From Mucilaginibacter sp. Bleaf8 (lineage in GTDB: Bacteria; Bacteroidota; Bacteroidia; Sphingobacteriales; Sphingobacteriaceae): a DNA stretch of 64,000 bases. Made by a program: the position numbers and the translations under genes. The stretch is taken from the NCBI RefSeq assembly GCF_018390515.1, contig NZ_JAHBBK010000001.1, positions 1,426,001 through 1,490,000 on the forward strand, given 5' to 3'. This document shows positions 44,368-55,547 of this stretch, piece after piece. The notes under the pieces were generated by a model. It worked only from the letters and a program-made list of their open reading frames with translations. It made no database searches and was not told where the DNA came from. Each line of letters opens with the position of its first letter. The stretch's first letter is position 1.

Positions 44368-46206
44368 ATGGGATACCCAAGTTTACAAGCCTGCATAGCC
44401 GATCTCGAAAAACACGGACACCTCATCCGCATTAAGCAAGAGGTTGACCCCTACCTGCAAATCGCCGCCATACACCTGCGCGTGTTTGAACATGAGGGGC
44501 CTGCCATTTTATTCGAGAATGTGAAGGGTAGTAAATTTCCGGCCGTGTCCAACCTATTCGGTACGCTGGATCGCTCACGGTTTATTTTTCGCGACACGCT
44601 GGATAAGATCAAAACGCTGGTTGATTTAAAAACTGATCCCATCAAGGCGATTAAACGCCCTTTCAGCTATGCTAATGTGGCACTAACAGCTTTATCGGCC
44701 CTGCCTATGAAGGTTGGCAAAAGCGCGCCTGTCAACTTTGGCCGCACGCAGGTTAGTGCACTGCCGCAAATTGTAAACTGGCCTATGGATGGCGGCCCGT
44801 TTGTAACCATGCCACAGGTATACACCGAGGATGCCGACAAGCCCGGTATCATGAATGCCAACCTGGGTATGTATCGCATACAATTGGGCGGCAATGAATA
44901 CGTGCAGGATAAAGAGATTGGCCTGCATTACCAGCTGCACCGCGGTATAGGTGTGCATCAAACCAAAGCCAATGCCAAAGGGCAGCCGCTCAAAGTAAGC
45001 ATATTTGTAGGCGGACCGCCATCGCACCCGGTAGCGGCCGTGATGCCTTTGCCCGAAGGCCTGTCTGAAATGACTTTTGCAGGGGCGCTGGGCAACCGCC
45101 GGTTCCGCTATTTTTATGATGCGGAAGGGTTCTGTATTTCGGCTGACGCTGATTTTGTGATAACAGGCACGTTGATGCCGCATGAAAATAAACCCGAAGG
45201 CCCATTTGGCGACCATTTGGGGTACTACAGCTTAACGCACCCTTTCCCGCTCCTAAAAGTGCATAATGTGTATCACCGCAAGGATGCGATCTGGTCTTTT
45301 ACCGTTGTTGGACGACCTCCGCAGGAAGATACCAGCTTCGGGGCGCTGATCCATGAAATTACAGGTTCGGCTTTACCATCCGAAATCCCAGGCTTGCATG
45401 CAGTAAACGCAGTAGACGCGGCAGGCGTGCACCCCTTGCTGTTTGCCATTGGCAGCGAGCGCTATACCCCTTATTTGAAAGACCGCCGGCCGCAGGAAAT
45501 ACTTACCATTGCCAACCATATTCTGGGTAAAAACCAGCTTAGCTTAGCCAAATACTTATTTATAGCGGCTAAGGAAGATAACCCTGCACTCAATGTTAAT
45601 GACCTGACCGGCTTTTTAAAACATGTACTGGAACGGGTAGATTTAACTCGCGATCTGCATTTCTATACCAAAACCACTATTGACACACTCGATTATAGCG
45701 GCAGCGGCCTCAACAGCGGCAGCAAGGTAGCCATTACCGTTGCCGGCGATGTAAAACGGCAATTGTGGACGGAGTTGCCTGCCAGTTTTGAACTGCCGCG
45801 CCCATTCAATATATTTAAGCTGGCCATGCCTGGCGTGTTGGTAGTCGAGGTGCCTAAATACCTGCACGAAGACGATTTGCCAAATGCCATCAGCATTATG
45901 GAAGATTATTTAAAGGATACAGACCTATCTGGCCTACCATTAATGGTGTTTTGTGATGATGCCGGATTTACGGCACAAAACATCAATAACCTGGTGTGGG
46001 TAACCTTTACCCGAAGCAATCCATCGCACGATATTTACGGTATCCGCAGCTTTACGGAACATAAGCACTGGGGCTGCCACGGGCCGCTCATCATCAATGC
46101 GCGCATTAAACCGCACCATGCGCCTGTACTGGAAAAAGACCCCGCTATTGAAAAATTAGTGGACAAAATGGGCGAAAATGGCGGCGAACTGCACGGTATA
46201 ATTTAA
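44368..46206 (+). CDS. UbiD family decarboxylase
   Basis: Prenylated-FMN-dependent decarboxylase of 612 residues. The family blocks are present in order: YPSLQACIADLEKHGHLIRI at the start, AILFENVKGSKFPAVSNLFGT (parts AILFENVKGSKFPA and SNLFGT), VSIFVGGPPSHPVAAVMPLP near 212, and the active-site loop PEGPFGDHLGYYSLTHPFP near 270-288 with the conserved glutamate. The length exceeds ubiquinone-type UbiD (about 490), as in Bacteroidota versions, and would suit menaquinone (MqnL-like) or another decarboxylation. No UbiX-like gene lies in this window. Own promoter and terminator. Confidence 0.88.
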   Translation: MGYPSLQACIADLEKHGHLIRIKQEVDPYLQIAAIHLRVFEHEGPAILFENVKGSKFPAVSNLFGTLDRSRFIFRDTLDKIKTLVDLKTDPIKAIKRPFSYANVALTALSALPMKVGKSAPVNFGRTQVSALPQIVNWPMDGGPFVTMPQVYTEDADKPGIMNANLGMYRIQLGGNEYVQDKEIGLHYQLHRGIGVHQTKANAKGQPLKVSIFVGGPPSHPVAAVMPLPEGLSEMTFAGALGNRRFRYFYDAEGFCISADADFVITGTLMPHENKPEGPFGDHLGYYSLTHPFPLLKVHNVYHRKDAIWSFTVVGRPPQEDTSFGALIHEITGSALPSEIPGLHAVNAVDAAGVHPLLFAIGSERYTPYLKDRRPQEILTIANHILGKNQLSLAKYLFIAAKEDNPALNVNDLTGFLKHVLERVDLTRDLHFYTKTTIDTLDYSGSGLNSGSKVAITVAGDVKRQLWTELPASFELPRPFNIFKLAMPGVLVVEVPKYLHEDDLPNAISIMEDYLKDTDLSGLPLMVFCDDAGFTAQNINNLVWVTFTRSNPSHDIYGIRSFTEHKHWGCHGPLIINARIKPHHAPVLEKDPAIEKLVDKMGENGGELHGII

Positions 46207-46226
46207 CACAACAATAGCTCATAAAC

Positions 46227-46266
46227 AAAACAGCCACCTGCTTTCTAAAAAGCGGATGGCTGTTTT
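46227..46266 (+). terminator. intrinsic terminator of ubiD
   Basis: AAAACAGCCA..CTTT pairs with AAAGCGGATGGCTGTTTT (two mismatches inside an 18-bp stem, four-base loop) followed by T's. Confidence 0.65.
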
Positions 46267-46272
46267 GCTTTT

Positions 46273-46308
46273 AAGCCTCCCCAACCGGGGGAGGTTTGGA
46301 GGGGCTAC
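46273..46308. repeat. REP-like GC-rich palindromic repeat, copy 2
   Basis: Same 36-nt element as at 22908-22943 (29 of 36 positions agree by eye); its end overlaps the stop codon of the minus-strand hydrolase gene exactly as in copy 1. Confidence 0.65.
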
Positions 46309-47615
46309 TTTAATCCTTTCACAAAATCAACCACGGCCGTTACCAGTTCGGGCTTAACAGGCAGTTCGGGTTGGTTATAGGTGGCAATGTTTTGCGCCGT
46401 AGTGGCAGGGGCTTCTTTCAATACGTAATTCATTCCAGGTATCACCACCAGTTTAAAGTCTGACTTTACTTTTTTAAGGCGCTCCGCATCTGCCACGCTC
46501 ACCTGCAAATCGGTAGTACCTTGTATAATAAGAACAGGTATTTTAAGTTTCTTCAACTCGCGTATCGGGTCATAACGCATCCATGATACCAGGTAGGGCT
46601 GTGCGCTTACCCGTGCAATCGGGTACAAGGTAGGATCAACCTTATCATTGGTTTTACCTTTGCGCAGCGTATCTACAATAGCTTTAAAATTATTGCGGAT
46701 AAACTCAGGCTGCGATTTCAATTGCTCGGTCAGGATTTTATCGGCAGTCTGGCTTTCGCCCTCAACCGAAATAAAGGCATTGGCCGGTTGCCCGGCTGCA
46801 GCCAGCATACCCACCAGCGAACCTTCACTATGACCCAGCACTATTACTTTTGAGAAGCGTGGATCATCATGTAACTGGGTAATCAGCGCTACGGCATCGT
46901 CTATATAATCGTCAAAACGCAGTTCAGTTTCTTTGGTTGAGGTTAAGGTTTGGCCTACCAAACGTTTATCATACCTGGCTGACGCTACCCCATTTTTAGC
47001 CAGCGCAGCGGCCAGCAGTTTGTAACTGTTTGAGGTTTGATTGAGCTTAATTTTGTTGCCATCACGATCGGTTGGCCCGGTGGATGGCACAATCAGCACA
47101 ACGGGCACTTTACCATTTGCCTGCTTAGGCATAGCAATGGTACCATTTATAGTGCCCGATAAAGTTTTAACGGCCAGCGGCGTTTCCACTACATCCGGAT
47201 CATCCACTATGGCAGCTTTACCGGCTGCCTGCCCCTGCCCTTCCTGCGGATAGTTGTCAAACAGCAACCCGCTAATTTGGCGGCTTCCGTTTAAACTGAT
47301 TTTCATAGCCAGGGTAGACTTTTGGAAATTGGCCTTGTAAGTGGCCACGCTCTGCTCCATACCAACAAAGGTAGCCTGGCGCAAACCACCAATCTGGGTT
47401 TGCAGTTGCCCCAGCATCTCCCGGTTTTTATCGGCCGGCATGGTAGTTTTAACCTCCGGGGCGAACAGGTTAAACACACTATCGGCCTGACTGCGGTTGT
47501 AGTAGCGTATAAATTTATTTAAAACCATACGGTAGGCCATTGGCTCGGTGCTTTGCGCACGTGTGGTAATCACCATGGCCGATAGAAAACTCAGCAGAAA
47601 ATATATCTTTTTCAT
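46305..47615 (-). CDS. secreted alpha/beta hydrolase with N-terminal DUF3887 domain
   Basis: Protein of 436 residues with a signal peptide (IYFLLSFLSAMVITTRAQ). Residues 25-130 look like DUF3887 (FIRYYNRSQADSVFNLFAPEV). The hydrolase part (about 150-436) has the oxyanion region VVLIVPSTGPTDRDGN, nucleophile elbow IVLGHSEGSLVGM (Ser in GHSEG), acid region IPVLIIQGTTDLQVSV and a late GMNYVLKEAP where the catalytic His is not obvious (N at the usual H). Start ATG at 47615; a GTG at 47621 is in frame. Substrate unknown. Confidence 0.8.
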   Translation of the reverse strand: MKKIYFLLSFLSAMVITTRAQSTEPMAYRMVLNKFIRYYNRSQADSVFNLFAPEVKTTMPADKNREMLGQLQTQIGGLRQATFVGMEQSVATYKANFQKSTLAMKISLNGSRQISGLLFDNYPQEGQGQAAGKAAIVDDPDVVETPLAVKTLSGTINGTIAMPKQANGKVPVVLIVPSTGPTDRDGNKIKLNQTSNSYKLLAAALAKNGVASARYDKRLVGQTLTSTKETELRFDDYIDDAVALITQLHDDPRFSKVIVLGHSEGSLVGMLAAAGQPANAFISVEGESQTADKILTEQLKSQPEFIRNNFKAIVDTLRKGKTNDKVDPTLYPIARVSAQPYLVSWMRYDPIRELKKLKIPVLIIQGTTDLQVSVADAERLKKVKSDFKLVVIPGMNYVLKEAPATTAQNIATYNQPELPVKPELVTAVVDFVKGLK

Positions 47616-47626
47616 AATCACGAATA

Positions 47627-47634
47627 CAAACTTA
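47627..47634 (-). promoter_or_regulatory. -7 promoter box TAAGTTTG for the hydrolase gene
   Basis: CAAACTTA on the plus strand reads as an exact TAnnTTTG on the minus strand, 11 nt before the ATG. Confidence 0.5.
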
Positions 47635-47665
47635 ACAATTATAAATACCTGCAGCTAATCTTAAC

Positions 47666-48055
47666 TTAACCGCCATGACCGGTTAATGCACTTGCCACAA
47701 TAACCAATAGCACCAGCAAGCTGATGCCGGTATACAGCCAGTCCTTCTCTAACACAAAACCAATAGCCGAAAATATTACCCGGATAACGGGTGTAGCAAT
47801 CAGCAAAATGATACCGGCCTGGATAATGGCCCTGCCCCGTCCGGTTAAAATGCCCTGCCATATACCCAAAGGTGAGTGAACAAACTCGGGCACGCCTGTA
47901 AACTTCTGATAGCTTACCACCTCCCTGCCATGCCTGTACAGATACAGCACGCCGCCAATACACACAACCAGCATCGATAAGCTTACGCCCACACGCAACA
48001 CCCAGCCCAGTATGCGCTGCATGTCCGTATCCTTAAATGTTTTTTGCGCTGCCAT
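47666..48055 (-). CDS. DUF1634 family membrane protein
   Basis: Three-helix protein of 129 residues: MQRILGWVLRVGVSLSMLVVC near the start, FTGVPEFVHSPLGIWQGILTG (parts FTGVPEFVHSPLG and IWQGIL), then two more helices. DUF1634 proteins are almost always encoded beside TauE/SafE transporters, as here, with a 4-bp gap downstream of the exporter. The probable role is an accessory subunit of that transporter. Confidence 0.85.
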   Translation of the reverse strand: MAAQKTFKDTDMQRILGWVLRVGVSLSMLVVCIGGVLYLYRHGREVVSYQKFTGVPEFVHSPLGIWQGILTGRGRAIIQAGIILLIATPVIRVIFSAIGFVLEKDWLYTGISLLVLLVIVASALTGHGG

Positions 48056-48059
48056 AAGG

Positions 48060-48896
48060 TTATGCTTTTTGATGTAAGCCGTTATAAATCATTTGAACTG
48101 CTAAAAAGGTAACTACCACGGCAAATACCCAGCGCAACCACTGCGATGAATGCGTATGCACCAGTATTTTTGAACCGGTTAAAGCCCCCAGCAATACGCC
48201 GACAACAACCGGCATGGAAAGCCCCGGACTAATATACCCGCGCTGCAAATACACCACTGCACTGGCCGCTGCCGTTACCCCGATCATAAAATTGCTGGTG
48301 GTGGTTGATACTTTGAACGGCACGCGCATTATAGTATCCATAGCTACCACTTTCAATGAGCCGGAGCCAATGCCCAGCAAGCCTGATATCACACCGGCAA
48401 AAAGCATCATCAAAAAGCCGCCGCCTACTTTGCGCACACCGTACTCTACAGTTTGGCCGTTATCCGGGTAGCTTCCATTCAGTTTTAGTTTTTCGGCCCA
48501 AAGGCTTTTTGGTGCGTGTACCTGAGCATCTTTCTTTTTGAGCGACATGAAAGCCGAGAAGATCAGGATCAAACCAAACAGCACGGCAATAAAGCTGGCA
48601 TGCAGGTACAAGGCCAGCACCGCACCAAAGAAAGCCCCGATGGTAGTGGCAATTTCCAGAAACATGCCGATGCGAATATTGGTAATACCCTCCTTTACAT
48701 AAGCCGCTGCCGAGCCCGATGATGTAGCGATAACAGATACCAGCGAAGCCCCTATAGCATAATGGATATCAACCTTAAGCAAAATAGTTAACAACGGGAT
48801 AATGACTACCCCGCCCCCTAAGCCGGTAAGCGAACCCAATAAACCGGCTAAATAGGAGCCGGCCAAAACAATAATGGTAAAAATAAAAACCGACAT
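48060..48896 (-). CDS. sulfite exporter TauE/SafE family transporter
   Basis: About eight-helix transporter of 278 residues. The two halves carry the family GxGGG-type loops: GLLGSLTGLGGGVVIIPLL (near 18-36) and GVISGLLGIGSGSLKVVAM (near 168-186), and GALTGSKIL near 236. Members export sulfite, sulfoacetate or other organosulfonates. The substrate is not identified. Followed by its DUF1634 partner. A promoter box TACCTTAG (48919-48926, minus) precedes it. Confidence 0.9.
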   Translation of the reverse strand: MSVFIFTIIVLAGSYLAGLLGSLTGLGGGVVIIPLLTILLKVDIHYAIGASLVSVIATSSGSAAAYVKEGITNIRIGMFLEIATTIGAFFGAVLALYLHASFIAVLFGLILIFSAFMSLKKKDAQVHAPKSLWAEKLKLNGSYPDNGQTVEYGVRKVGGGFLMMLFAGVISGLLGIGSGSLKVVAMDTIMRVPFKVSTTTSNFMIGVTAAASAVVYLQRGYISPGLSMPVVVGVLLGALTGSKILVHTHSSQWLRWVFAVVVTFLAVQMIYNGLHQKA

Positions 48897-48918
48897 GCAA
48901 AATGCTTTTGGTTAGCTG

Positions 48919-48926
48919 CTAAGGTA
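48919..48926 (-). promoter_or_regulatory. -7 promoter-like box TACCTTAG for the TauE/SafE operon
   Basis: CTAAGGTA on the plus strand, one mismatch to TAnnTTTG on the minus strand, 22 nt upstream of the start. Confidence 0.4.
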
Positions 48927-49084
48927 ACAATTATTTAGCCCGTAGCCTTTAAAAGGTAGCTTTTGCTGAAAGCCGGTGCTTAATAGCCTGCATTCTGAAC
49001 TTGTCTTTTCAATTAAAATATTGATAACAATAGCACCTATACACTGTTATAACAGGGAGTTTCTTCACTAAACCCTAAAAAGCT

Positions 49085-50143
49085 ATGGCTTTTCAAAAAA
49101 TTGTATCGTTGTTGGGCGATAAAGCCGACAACCTTTTGCAACACCAAAGCAAAACCTTTGATAAAGACTTGCTGCATCTGCCTTCGCCCGATTTTGTAGA
49201 CCGGGTATTTGCACAAAGCAACCGCAATCCGCAAGTATTACGCAACCTGCAGGCTATATATAATCATGGCCGGTTGGCTGGTACCGGCTATGTGTCTATT
49301 TTGCCTATTGACCAGGGCATTGAGCATACGGCTGGCGCATCGTTCGCCAAAAACCCGATGTATTTTGATCCGGAAAACATTTTAAAGCTGGCCATGGAAG
49401 GCGGGTCAAATGCGGTAGCCACTACCTTTGGTAACCTGGCCATGGTATCGCGCAAGTATGCGCACAAAATACCTTTCATTGTTAAAATCAACCACAACGA
49501 ATTACTTACTTACCCCACCAAATATGACCAGATCATGTTCGGGTCGGTAGAGGATGCCTGGAATTTAGGAGCGGCGGCTGTGGGTGCCACCATTTATTTC
49601 GGTTCGGAAGAATCGAGCCGGCAGATTGTAGAAGTGGCGCAGGCTTTTGAACGGGCACATGAGCTGGGCATGGCAACTATTTTATGGTGCTATACCCGTA
49701 ATAACGATTTTAAGAAAGATGGCATTAACTATGAAACCGCAGCCGACATAACCGCACAGGCCAATCATATAGGTGTTACCATACAGGCCGATATTATTAA
49801 ACAAAAAATGCCTACGATGAACGGCGGCTTCACAGCCATCAACTTTTCAAAGAGTGACCCGCTGATGTATAGCGAAATGGCATCAGACCACCCTATTGAC
49901 CTGTGCCGTTACCAGCTGGCTAACTGTTACATGGGCCGTGCGGGTTTAATCAACTCGGGTGGCGAATCTAAAGGCGCAAATGATTTGGCCAACTCCGTGG
50001 CCGATGCTGTAATTAACAAACGGGCCGGTGGTACCGGACTTATTTTAGGCCGAAGGGCTTTCCAACGGCCATTTGCTGAAGGAGTAGCCTTTTTACATGC
50101 CATTCAGGATGTATATTTGGCCCCTGAAATTGATATTGCATAA
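49085..50143 (+). CDS. fbaB: class I fructose-bisphosphate aldolase (FbaB type)
   Basis: Schiff-base aldolase cleaving fructose 1,6-bisphosphate to triose phosphates. The 352 residues follow E. coli FbaB block by block: [20 protein letters not shown] (near 62-81), [60 protein letters not shown] with the Schiff-base lysine region, [17 protein letters not shown] and [18 protein letters not shown]. The last stop is directly followed by the start of pfkB without a gap, so the two glycolytic steps are encoded together. Confidence 0.95.
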   Translation: MAFQKIVSLLGDKADNLLQHQSKTFDKDLLHLPSPDFVDRVFAQSNRNPQVLRNLQAIYNHGRLAGTGYVSILPIDQGIEHTAGASFAKNPMYFDPENILKLAMEGGSNAVATTFGNLAMVSRKYAHKIPFIVKINHNELLTYPTKYDQIMFGSVEDAWNLGAAAVGATIYFGSEESSRQIVEVAQAFERAHELGMATILWCYTRNNDFKKDGINYETAADITAQANHIGVTIQADIIKQKMPTMNGGFTAINFSKSDPLMYSEMASDHPIDLCRYQLANCYMGRAGLINSGGESKGANDLANSVADAVINKRAGGTGLILGRRAFQRPFAEGVAFLHAIQDVYLAPEIDIA

Positions 50144-51082
50144 ATGAGACATATTGTTACGCTAACACTGAGTCCTACGGTTGACGTAAGTACCTGTGTT
50201 GATAAGATTATACCCGATCACAAACTGGGCTGCGATCATCCTAAATTTGAACCCGGCGGCGGCGGCATTAATGTATCGCGCGGATTGAAACGACTGAACG
50301 TAAACTCCGTTGCTATATTTCCGTCGGGCGGCTATACCGGTCAGCACCTGCAAGATTTGCTGAAACTGGAACGCATTAACCAACTACCCGTACTAACCGA
50401 CAATCTGACCCGCGAATGCTTTATTATCATGAACCGTGAGGTACGCGAAGAGTATCGCTTTGGTATGCCTGCTGTAGAACTGCATCAGAAAGAAGAACGG
50501 GAGATATTGAGCGTAATACGCAACCTGTCGCCCAAGCCTAAACTGATTGTGGTAAGCGGTGGTATGCCCCCCGGTATAGGCGACGACTTTTTAGCGAAAG
50601 TAGCCCGTATTGCCAAGCAAGATGAAGCCCGGCTGATTGTAGATACATCGGGTGAGGCTTTAAGGCACGCTGTAGAAGAAGGTGTATTTTTATTGAAGCC
50701 CAACCAGGCCGAATTAAGCAAGCTTACCGGCATTAACGTAACCGACCATGCTTCGGTTGAACGGGCCACGCGACAAATTATTGATGCGGGCAAATGCCAG
50801 ATTGTAGTGGTATCGATGGGTGCAGAAGGTGCTTATGTGGCTACCCAGAACTTTGCAGAAATGGTAGAGGCCCCGCCGATTGAAAAACGCAGCACCGTAG
50901 GTGCGGGCGACAGCATGGTAGCCGGTATGGTTTACGCTTTAGAAAAAGGCATGGACCTGCGCCAGATGGTACGCATGGGCATAGCCTGTGGCAGTGCCGC
51001 CACCATGAATGCGGGTCCCGAACTTTTCAAGAAAGAAGATGCCGAAAGATTATACCAGTGGCTGGCAGGCCGCATGCGGTAA
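50144..51082 (+). CDS. pfkB: 6-phosphofructokinase II (PfkB, ribokinase family)
   Basis: ATP-dependent kinase forming fructose 1,6-bisphosphate. The 312 residues resemble E. coli PfkB closely: VTLTLSPTVDVST near the start, FEPGGGGINVSRGLKRL (near 33-49), IFPSGGYTGQHL, LIVVSGGMPPGIGDDFL, LLKPNQAELSKLTG and the ribokinase signature STVGAGDSMVAGM near 249-261 with the catalytic Asp. A tagatose-6-phosphate or 1-phosphofructokinase role is less likely given the pairing with FbaB. Starts at the base following the fbaB stop. Confidence 0.9.
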   Translation: MRHIVTLTLSPTVDVSTCVDKIIPDHKLGCDHPKFEPGGGGINVSRGLKRLNVNSVAIFPSGGYTGQHLQDLLKLERINQLPVLTDNLTRECFIIMNREVREEYRFGMPAVELHQKEEREILSVIRNLSPKPKLIVVSGGMPPGIGDDFLAKVARIAKQDEARLIVDTSGEALRHAVEEGVFLLKPNQAELSKLTGINVTDHASVERATRQIIDAGKCQIVVVSMGAEGAYVATQNFAEMVEAPPIEKRSTVGAGDSMVAGMVYALEKGMDLRQMVRMGIACGSAATMNAGPELFKKEDAERLYQWLAGRMR

Positions 51083-51126
51083 ATCGCAATACCTAACTTA
51101 GCGGGAGGCTAAATTTTCTGAATATC

Positions 51127-51172
51127 AATCCATGCCATAAGCGCTTGTTTAAGGCCGCTTACGGCATGGATT
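51127..51172. terminator. hairpin after pfkB
   Basis: AATCCATGCCaTAAGCG pairs with CGCTTAcGGCATGGATT (one mismatch, about 17 bp) around a 12-nt loop, followed by TTAATTAG. Weakly T-rich, so terminator or processing hairpin. A smaller TTAGC/GCTAA hairpin followed by ATTTT lies just upstream (51098-51112). Confidence 0.55.
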
Positions 51173-51242
51173 TAATTAGATAATACCCAGAATTGCGAAC
51201 CTGACAATTTGCTCGTTCTGTAATTACAGGAAAAGGAAATAG

Positions 51243-53342
<2,100 letters not shown>

Positions 53343-53352
53343 CAAAATCATG

Positions 53353-53390
53353 AAAGCGCTATCTGATAAAACTAATTGGATAGCGCTTTT
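53353..53390 (+). terminator. intrinsic terminator of ligA
   Basis: AAAGCGCTATC (53353-53363) pairs perfectly with GATAGCGCTTT (53379-53389), loop of 15, followed by TTATAA; 10 bp past the ligA stop. Confidence 0.75.
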
Positions 53391-53629
53391 ATAACTTTGA
53401 AATTCCAAATTCATTATAAAGGCATGTTATCTTAAAACAATAAGGGCAAAACTTGCTTTATTACCATTTTATAACCATTTATTAACAACCTTAGTCCTAT
53501 TCCCTACTTATCTTAAGTGTTGCAAGTGATATTAATCATTAATGGCAAAGCGTTTGATAACTATATTTACCCGCTAGCTTGTTAGTAAGGTTATCTGATA
53601 TCAAGTTATTTCTGGTTAAATAATTAAAT
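53391..53629 (+). other. intergenic region upstream of the ethylene-receptor-like kinase
   Basis: A/T-rich, no ORF. Near-match boxes TATCTTAA (about 53511) and TATATTTA (about 53564) are the only promoter candidates; no clear repeat or operator seen. Confidence 0.4.
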
Positions 53630-54871
53630 ATGCCATCCCCTATTTCCAATTCTGCTGCAGTGTGCGGCACAAGTTGTAATGCAGCTCATCAGCATACTAC
53701 TGCTGCAGAGCAAGGGCTCGGCATCCAAACGGCTGATTTTTTCAAGAAACTGCTGGATACGTCTGACTGGCCCCCACGCTGGCATTGCGGCAAATGGTCC
53801 GACTTTCATGGCTGGCTTTATATCATTTCCGATCTACTGATCTGGGCTTCCTATTATATCATTCCTCTTTTGCTTATTACGCTGGTTACAAGGCGTAAGG
53901 ATATTCCTTTTCCCAAGGTCATCTGGCTGTTTGTAGCTTTTATTATATCCTGCGGTACAACCCACTTGTTTGATGCCATTATTTTTTGGTGGCCAGCTTA
54001 CCGTATCAGTGCCGTACTCAAATTCACTACGGCCTTAATATCAATAGCTGCAGTATTTGCCTTATATAAAATTTTGCCTCATCTGCTCAACCTGCGTACG
54101 GTAAAGGAATTGGAGCGTGAGATTGCAGAACGCAAAATTGCGGAGCAAAAGTTGGCTGATAATGAAGCTATACTTCATAAATCGCTCGACCTGCTATCGC
54201 GGCACAACCAACAGTTGAAAAATTTTACCCATATATTGTCCCATAATATCCGCAATCATGCCAGCAACATTTCCCTGCTTACTGACATGATTGATGAAGA
54301 TAAGCTGGATGAAGACAATTTAGAAATTACTCAAAAAATAAAAACGGTATCCGAACGCTTAAACGCTACGCTGGATGACCTTTCGACAGTCATAAAAATC
54401 AGGGAAACAGTTTTAGAACCCGAAACCCTTCATTTTGATAGCGTTACGCGCAAAGTACTGGAAGTAATGCAATCGGATTTAGATGCCAATCAGGCTGTTA
54501 TCGACCTCAATTTTGAAGCAGAAACGATATCTTTTCCGGGCATTTACCTGGAAAGCATTATCATGAACCTGATATCGAACAGTATAAAGTACCGGAAACC
54601 CGACGTTGCGCCTCATATAGGCATCCATACTTACACGGAAAACAACAGGAAGGTATTAACCTGTACCGACAATGGCATAGGAATTGACCTTCAACTGCAT
54701 GGCGAAAAGGTATTTGGCTTATACAAAACCTTTCATCACCACAGAAATGCGCATGGTGTAGGCTTATTTCTGATCAAAAATCAGATCGAGTCGCAAGGCG
54801 GTACCATTGCCGTAACCAGCAAGCCCAACGAAGGAACTACTTTTAAAATAACTTTTAATGAGCAAAATTGA
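53630..54871 (+). CDS. histidine kinase with ethylene-receptor (ETR1-type) membrane domain
   Basis: Sensor kinase of 413 residues. After 45 residues of His/Cys-rich N-terminus, three helices (about 62-86, 97-117, 124-147) match the ethylene-binding domain: YIISDLLIWASYYIIPLLLI and FVAFIISCGTTHLFDAII. All seven ETR1 site residues I recall sit at a constant offset of 43: D68, Y75, I78, P79, I105, C108, H112. No GAF or PAS domain follows; a coiled coil (about 155-195) leads directly to the H-box THILSHNIRNHASN (His205), then HATPase N-box IIMNLISNSIKY, G1 TDNGIGID and G2 HGVGLFLIK. Overlaps the response-regulator gene by 14 nt. Confidence 0.88.
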   Translation: MPSPISNSAAVCGTSCNAAHQHTTAAEQGLGIQTADFFKKLLDTSDWPPRWHCGKWSDFHGWLYIISDLLIWASYYIIPLLLITLVTRRKDIPFPKVIWLFVAFIISCGTTHLFDAIIFWWPAYRISAVLKFTTALISIAAVFALYKILPHLLNLRTVKELEREIAERKIAEQKLADNEAILHKSLDLLSRHNQQLKNFTHILSHNIRNHASNISLLTDMIDEDKLDEDNLEITQKIKTVSERLNATLDDLSTVIKIRETVLEPETLHFDSVTRKVLEVMQSDLDANQAVIDLNFEAETISFPGIYLESIIMNLISNSIKYRKPDVAPHIGIHTYTENNRKVLTCTDNGIGIDLQLHGEKVFGLYKTFHHHRNAHGVGLFLIKNQIESQGGTIAVTSKPNEGTTFKITFNEQN

Positions 54872-55256
54872 GATTTTATGTGTGATAGATGATGATGAGA
54901 TTTATACTTTCACGATTAAAAAAATAATAAAAATGGCTGATGTTACAGAGAACACCCTGTTCTTTGAAAATGGCCAGGATGCACTTGACTTTTTTACGGC
55001 TAACAAAGACAAAGCCGGCCTGCTGCCCGAATTGATACTTCTTGACCTGAATATGCCTATTTTGGATGGGTGGCAGTTTTTAGATAAGTTTAAGGAATTG
55101 ATTCCCCACTTTGGCAAAAAAATCACCGTTTACATTGTCAGCTCTTCAATTGACGAAGCCGATTTTAAACGTGCTGCTGATATTGAGCAAGTTTCTGACT
55201 TTATGGTAAAGCCTATCACCGTACAACAGCTAAGAGAACTTGTAAGTAACTTGTAA
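54858..55256 (+). CDS. stand-alone response-regulator receiver protein
   Basis: CheY-like single REC domain of 132 residues. Acidic pocket VIDDDEIY (D10-D12 area), phosphoacceptor Asp in LILLDLNMPILDGW (near 60), switch Ser in YIVSSSIDEAD (near 95) and the conserved Lys in FMVKPIT near 118. No output domain, so signal passes on by phosphorelay or protein contact. It starts inside the kinase gene (14-nt overlap) and is its obvious partner. Confidence 0.92.
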   Translation: MSKIEILCVIDDDEIYTFTIKKIIKMADVTENTLFFENGQDALDFFTANKDKAGLLPELILLDLNMPILDGWQFLDKFKELIPHFGKKITVYIVSSSIDEADFKRAADIEQVSDFMVKPITVQQLRELVSNL

Positions 55257-55299
55257 CAAATTAACCAAAACTGTACTTATTACATAAACACATACTACA

Positions 55300-55452
55300 A
55301 TGGAATTTCAAATAGGCGATCAAGTGATTACACCTAAAGGCAATGGCTATATTAATGATATCATTGGCGACCAGGTAATTGTTGATCTGGTTGATGGCGA
55401 GCATCAGCGCGAGATGTTTAGTAAGGATGTCATCACTTTACTTGAAGCTTAA
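55300..55452 (+). CDS. 50-residue SH3-like small protein
   Basis: Short acidic protein: MEFQIGDQVITPKGNGYIND, then IIGDQVIVDLVDGEHQREMF and SKDVITLLEA. The alternation of strands and the GDQV / GNGYI loops suggest a small beta-barrel of the KOW/SH3/CarD-like kind. It lies 43 bp past the receiver gene, within the signalling block. I do not recognise a named family and no experiment is implied. Confidence 0.6.
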   Translation: MEFQIGDQVITPKGNGYINDIIGDQVIVDLVDGEHQREMFSKDVITLLEA

Positions 55453-55547
55453 ATACAGATTATCTCATATTAATTTAGGGTTATCAGTTTTTTCATTGCA
55501 TATTCGTAACTGGAATAAACACTACCTGTTACAGGATACGACTGCTT

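Noticed and set aside
44692..45216. 174-codon minus-strand frame opposite ubiD
   Set aside because: It is the shadow of a strongly supported plus-strand gene; its protein has no family-like features.
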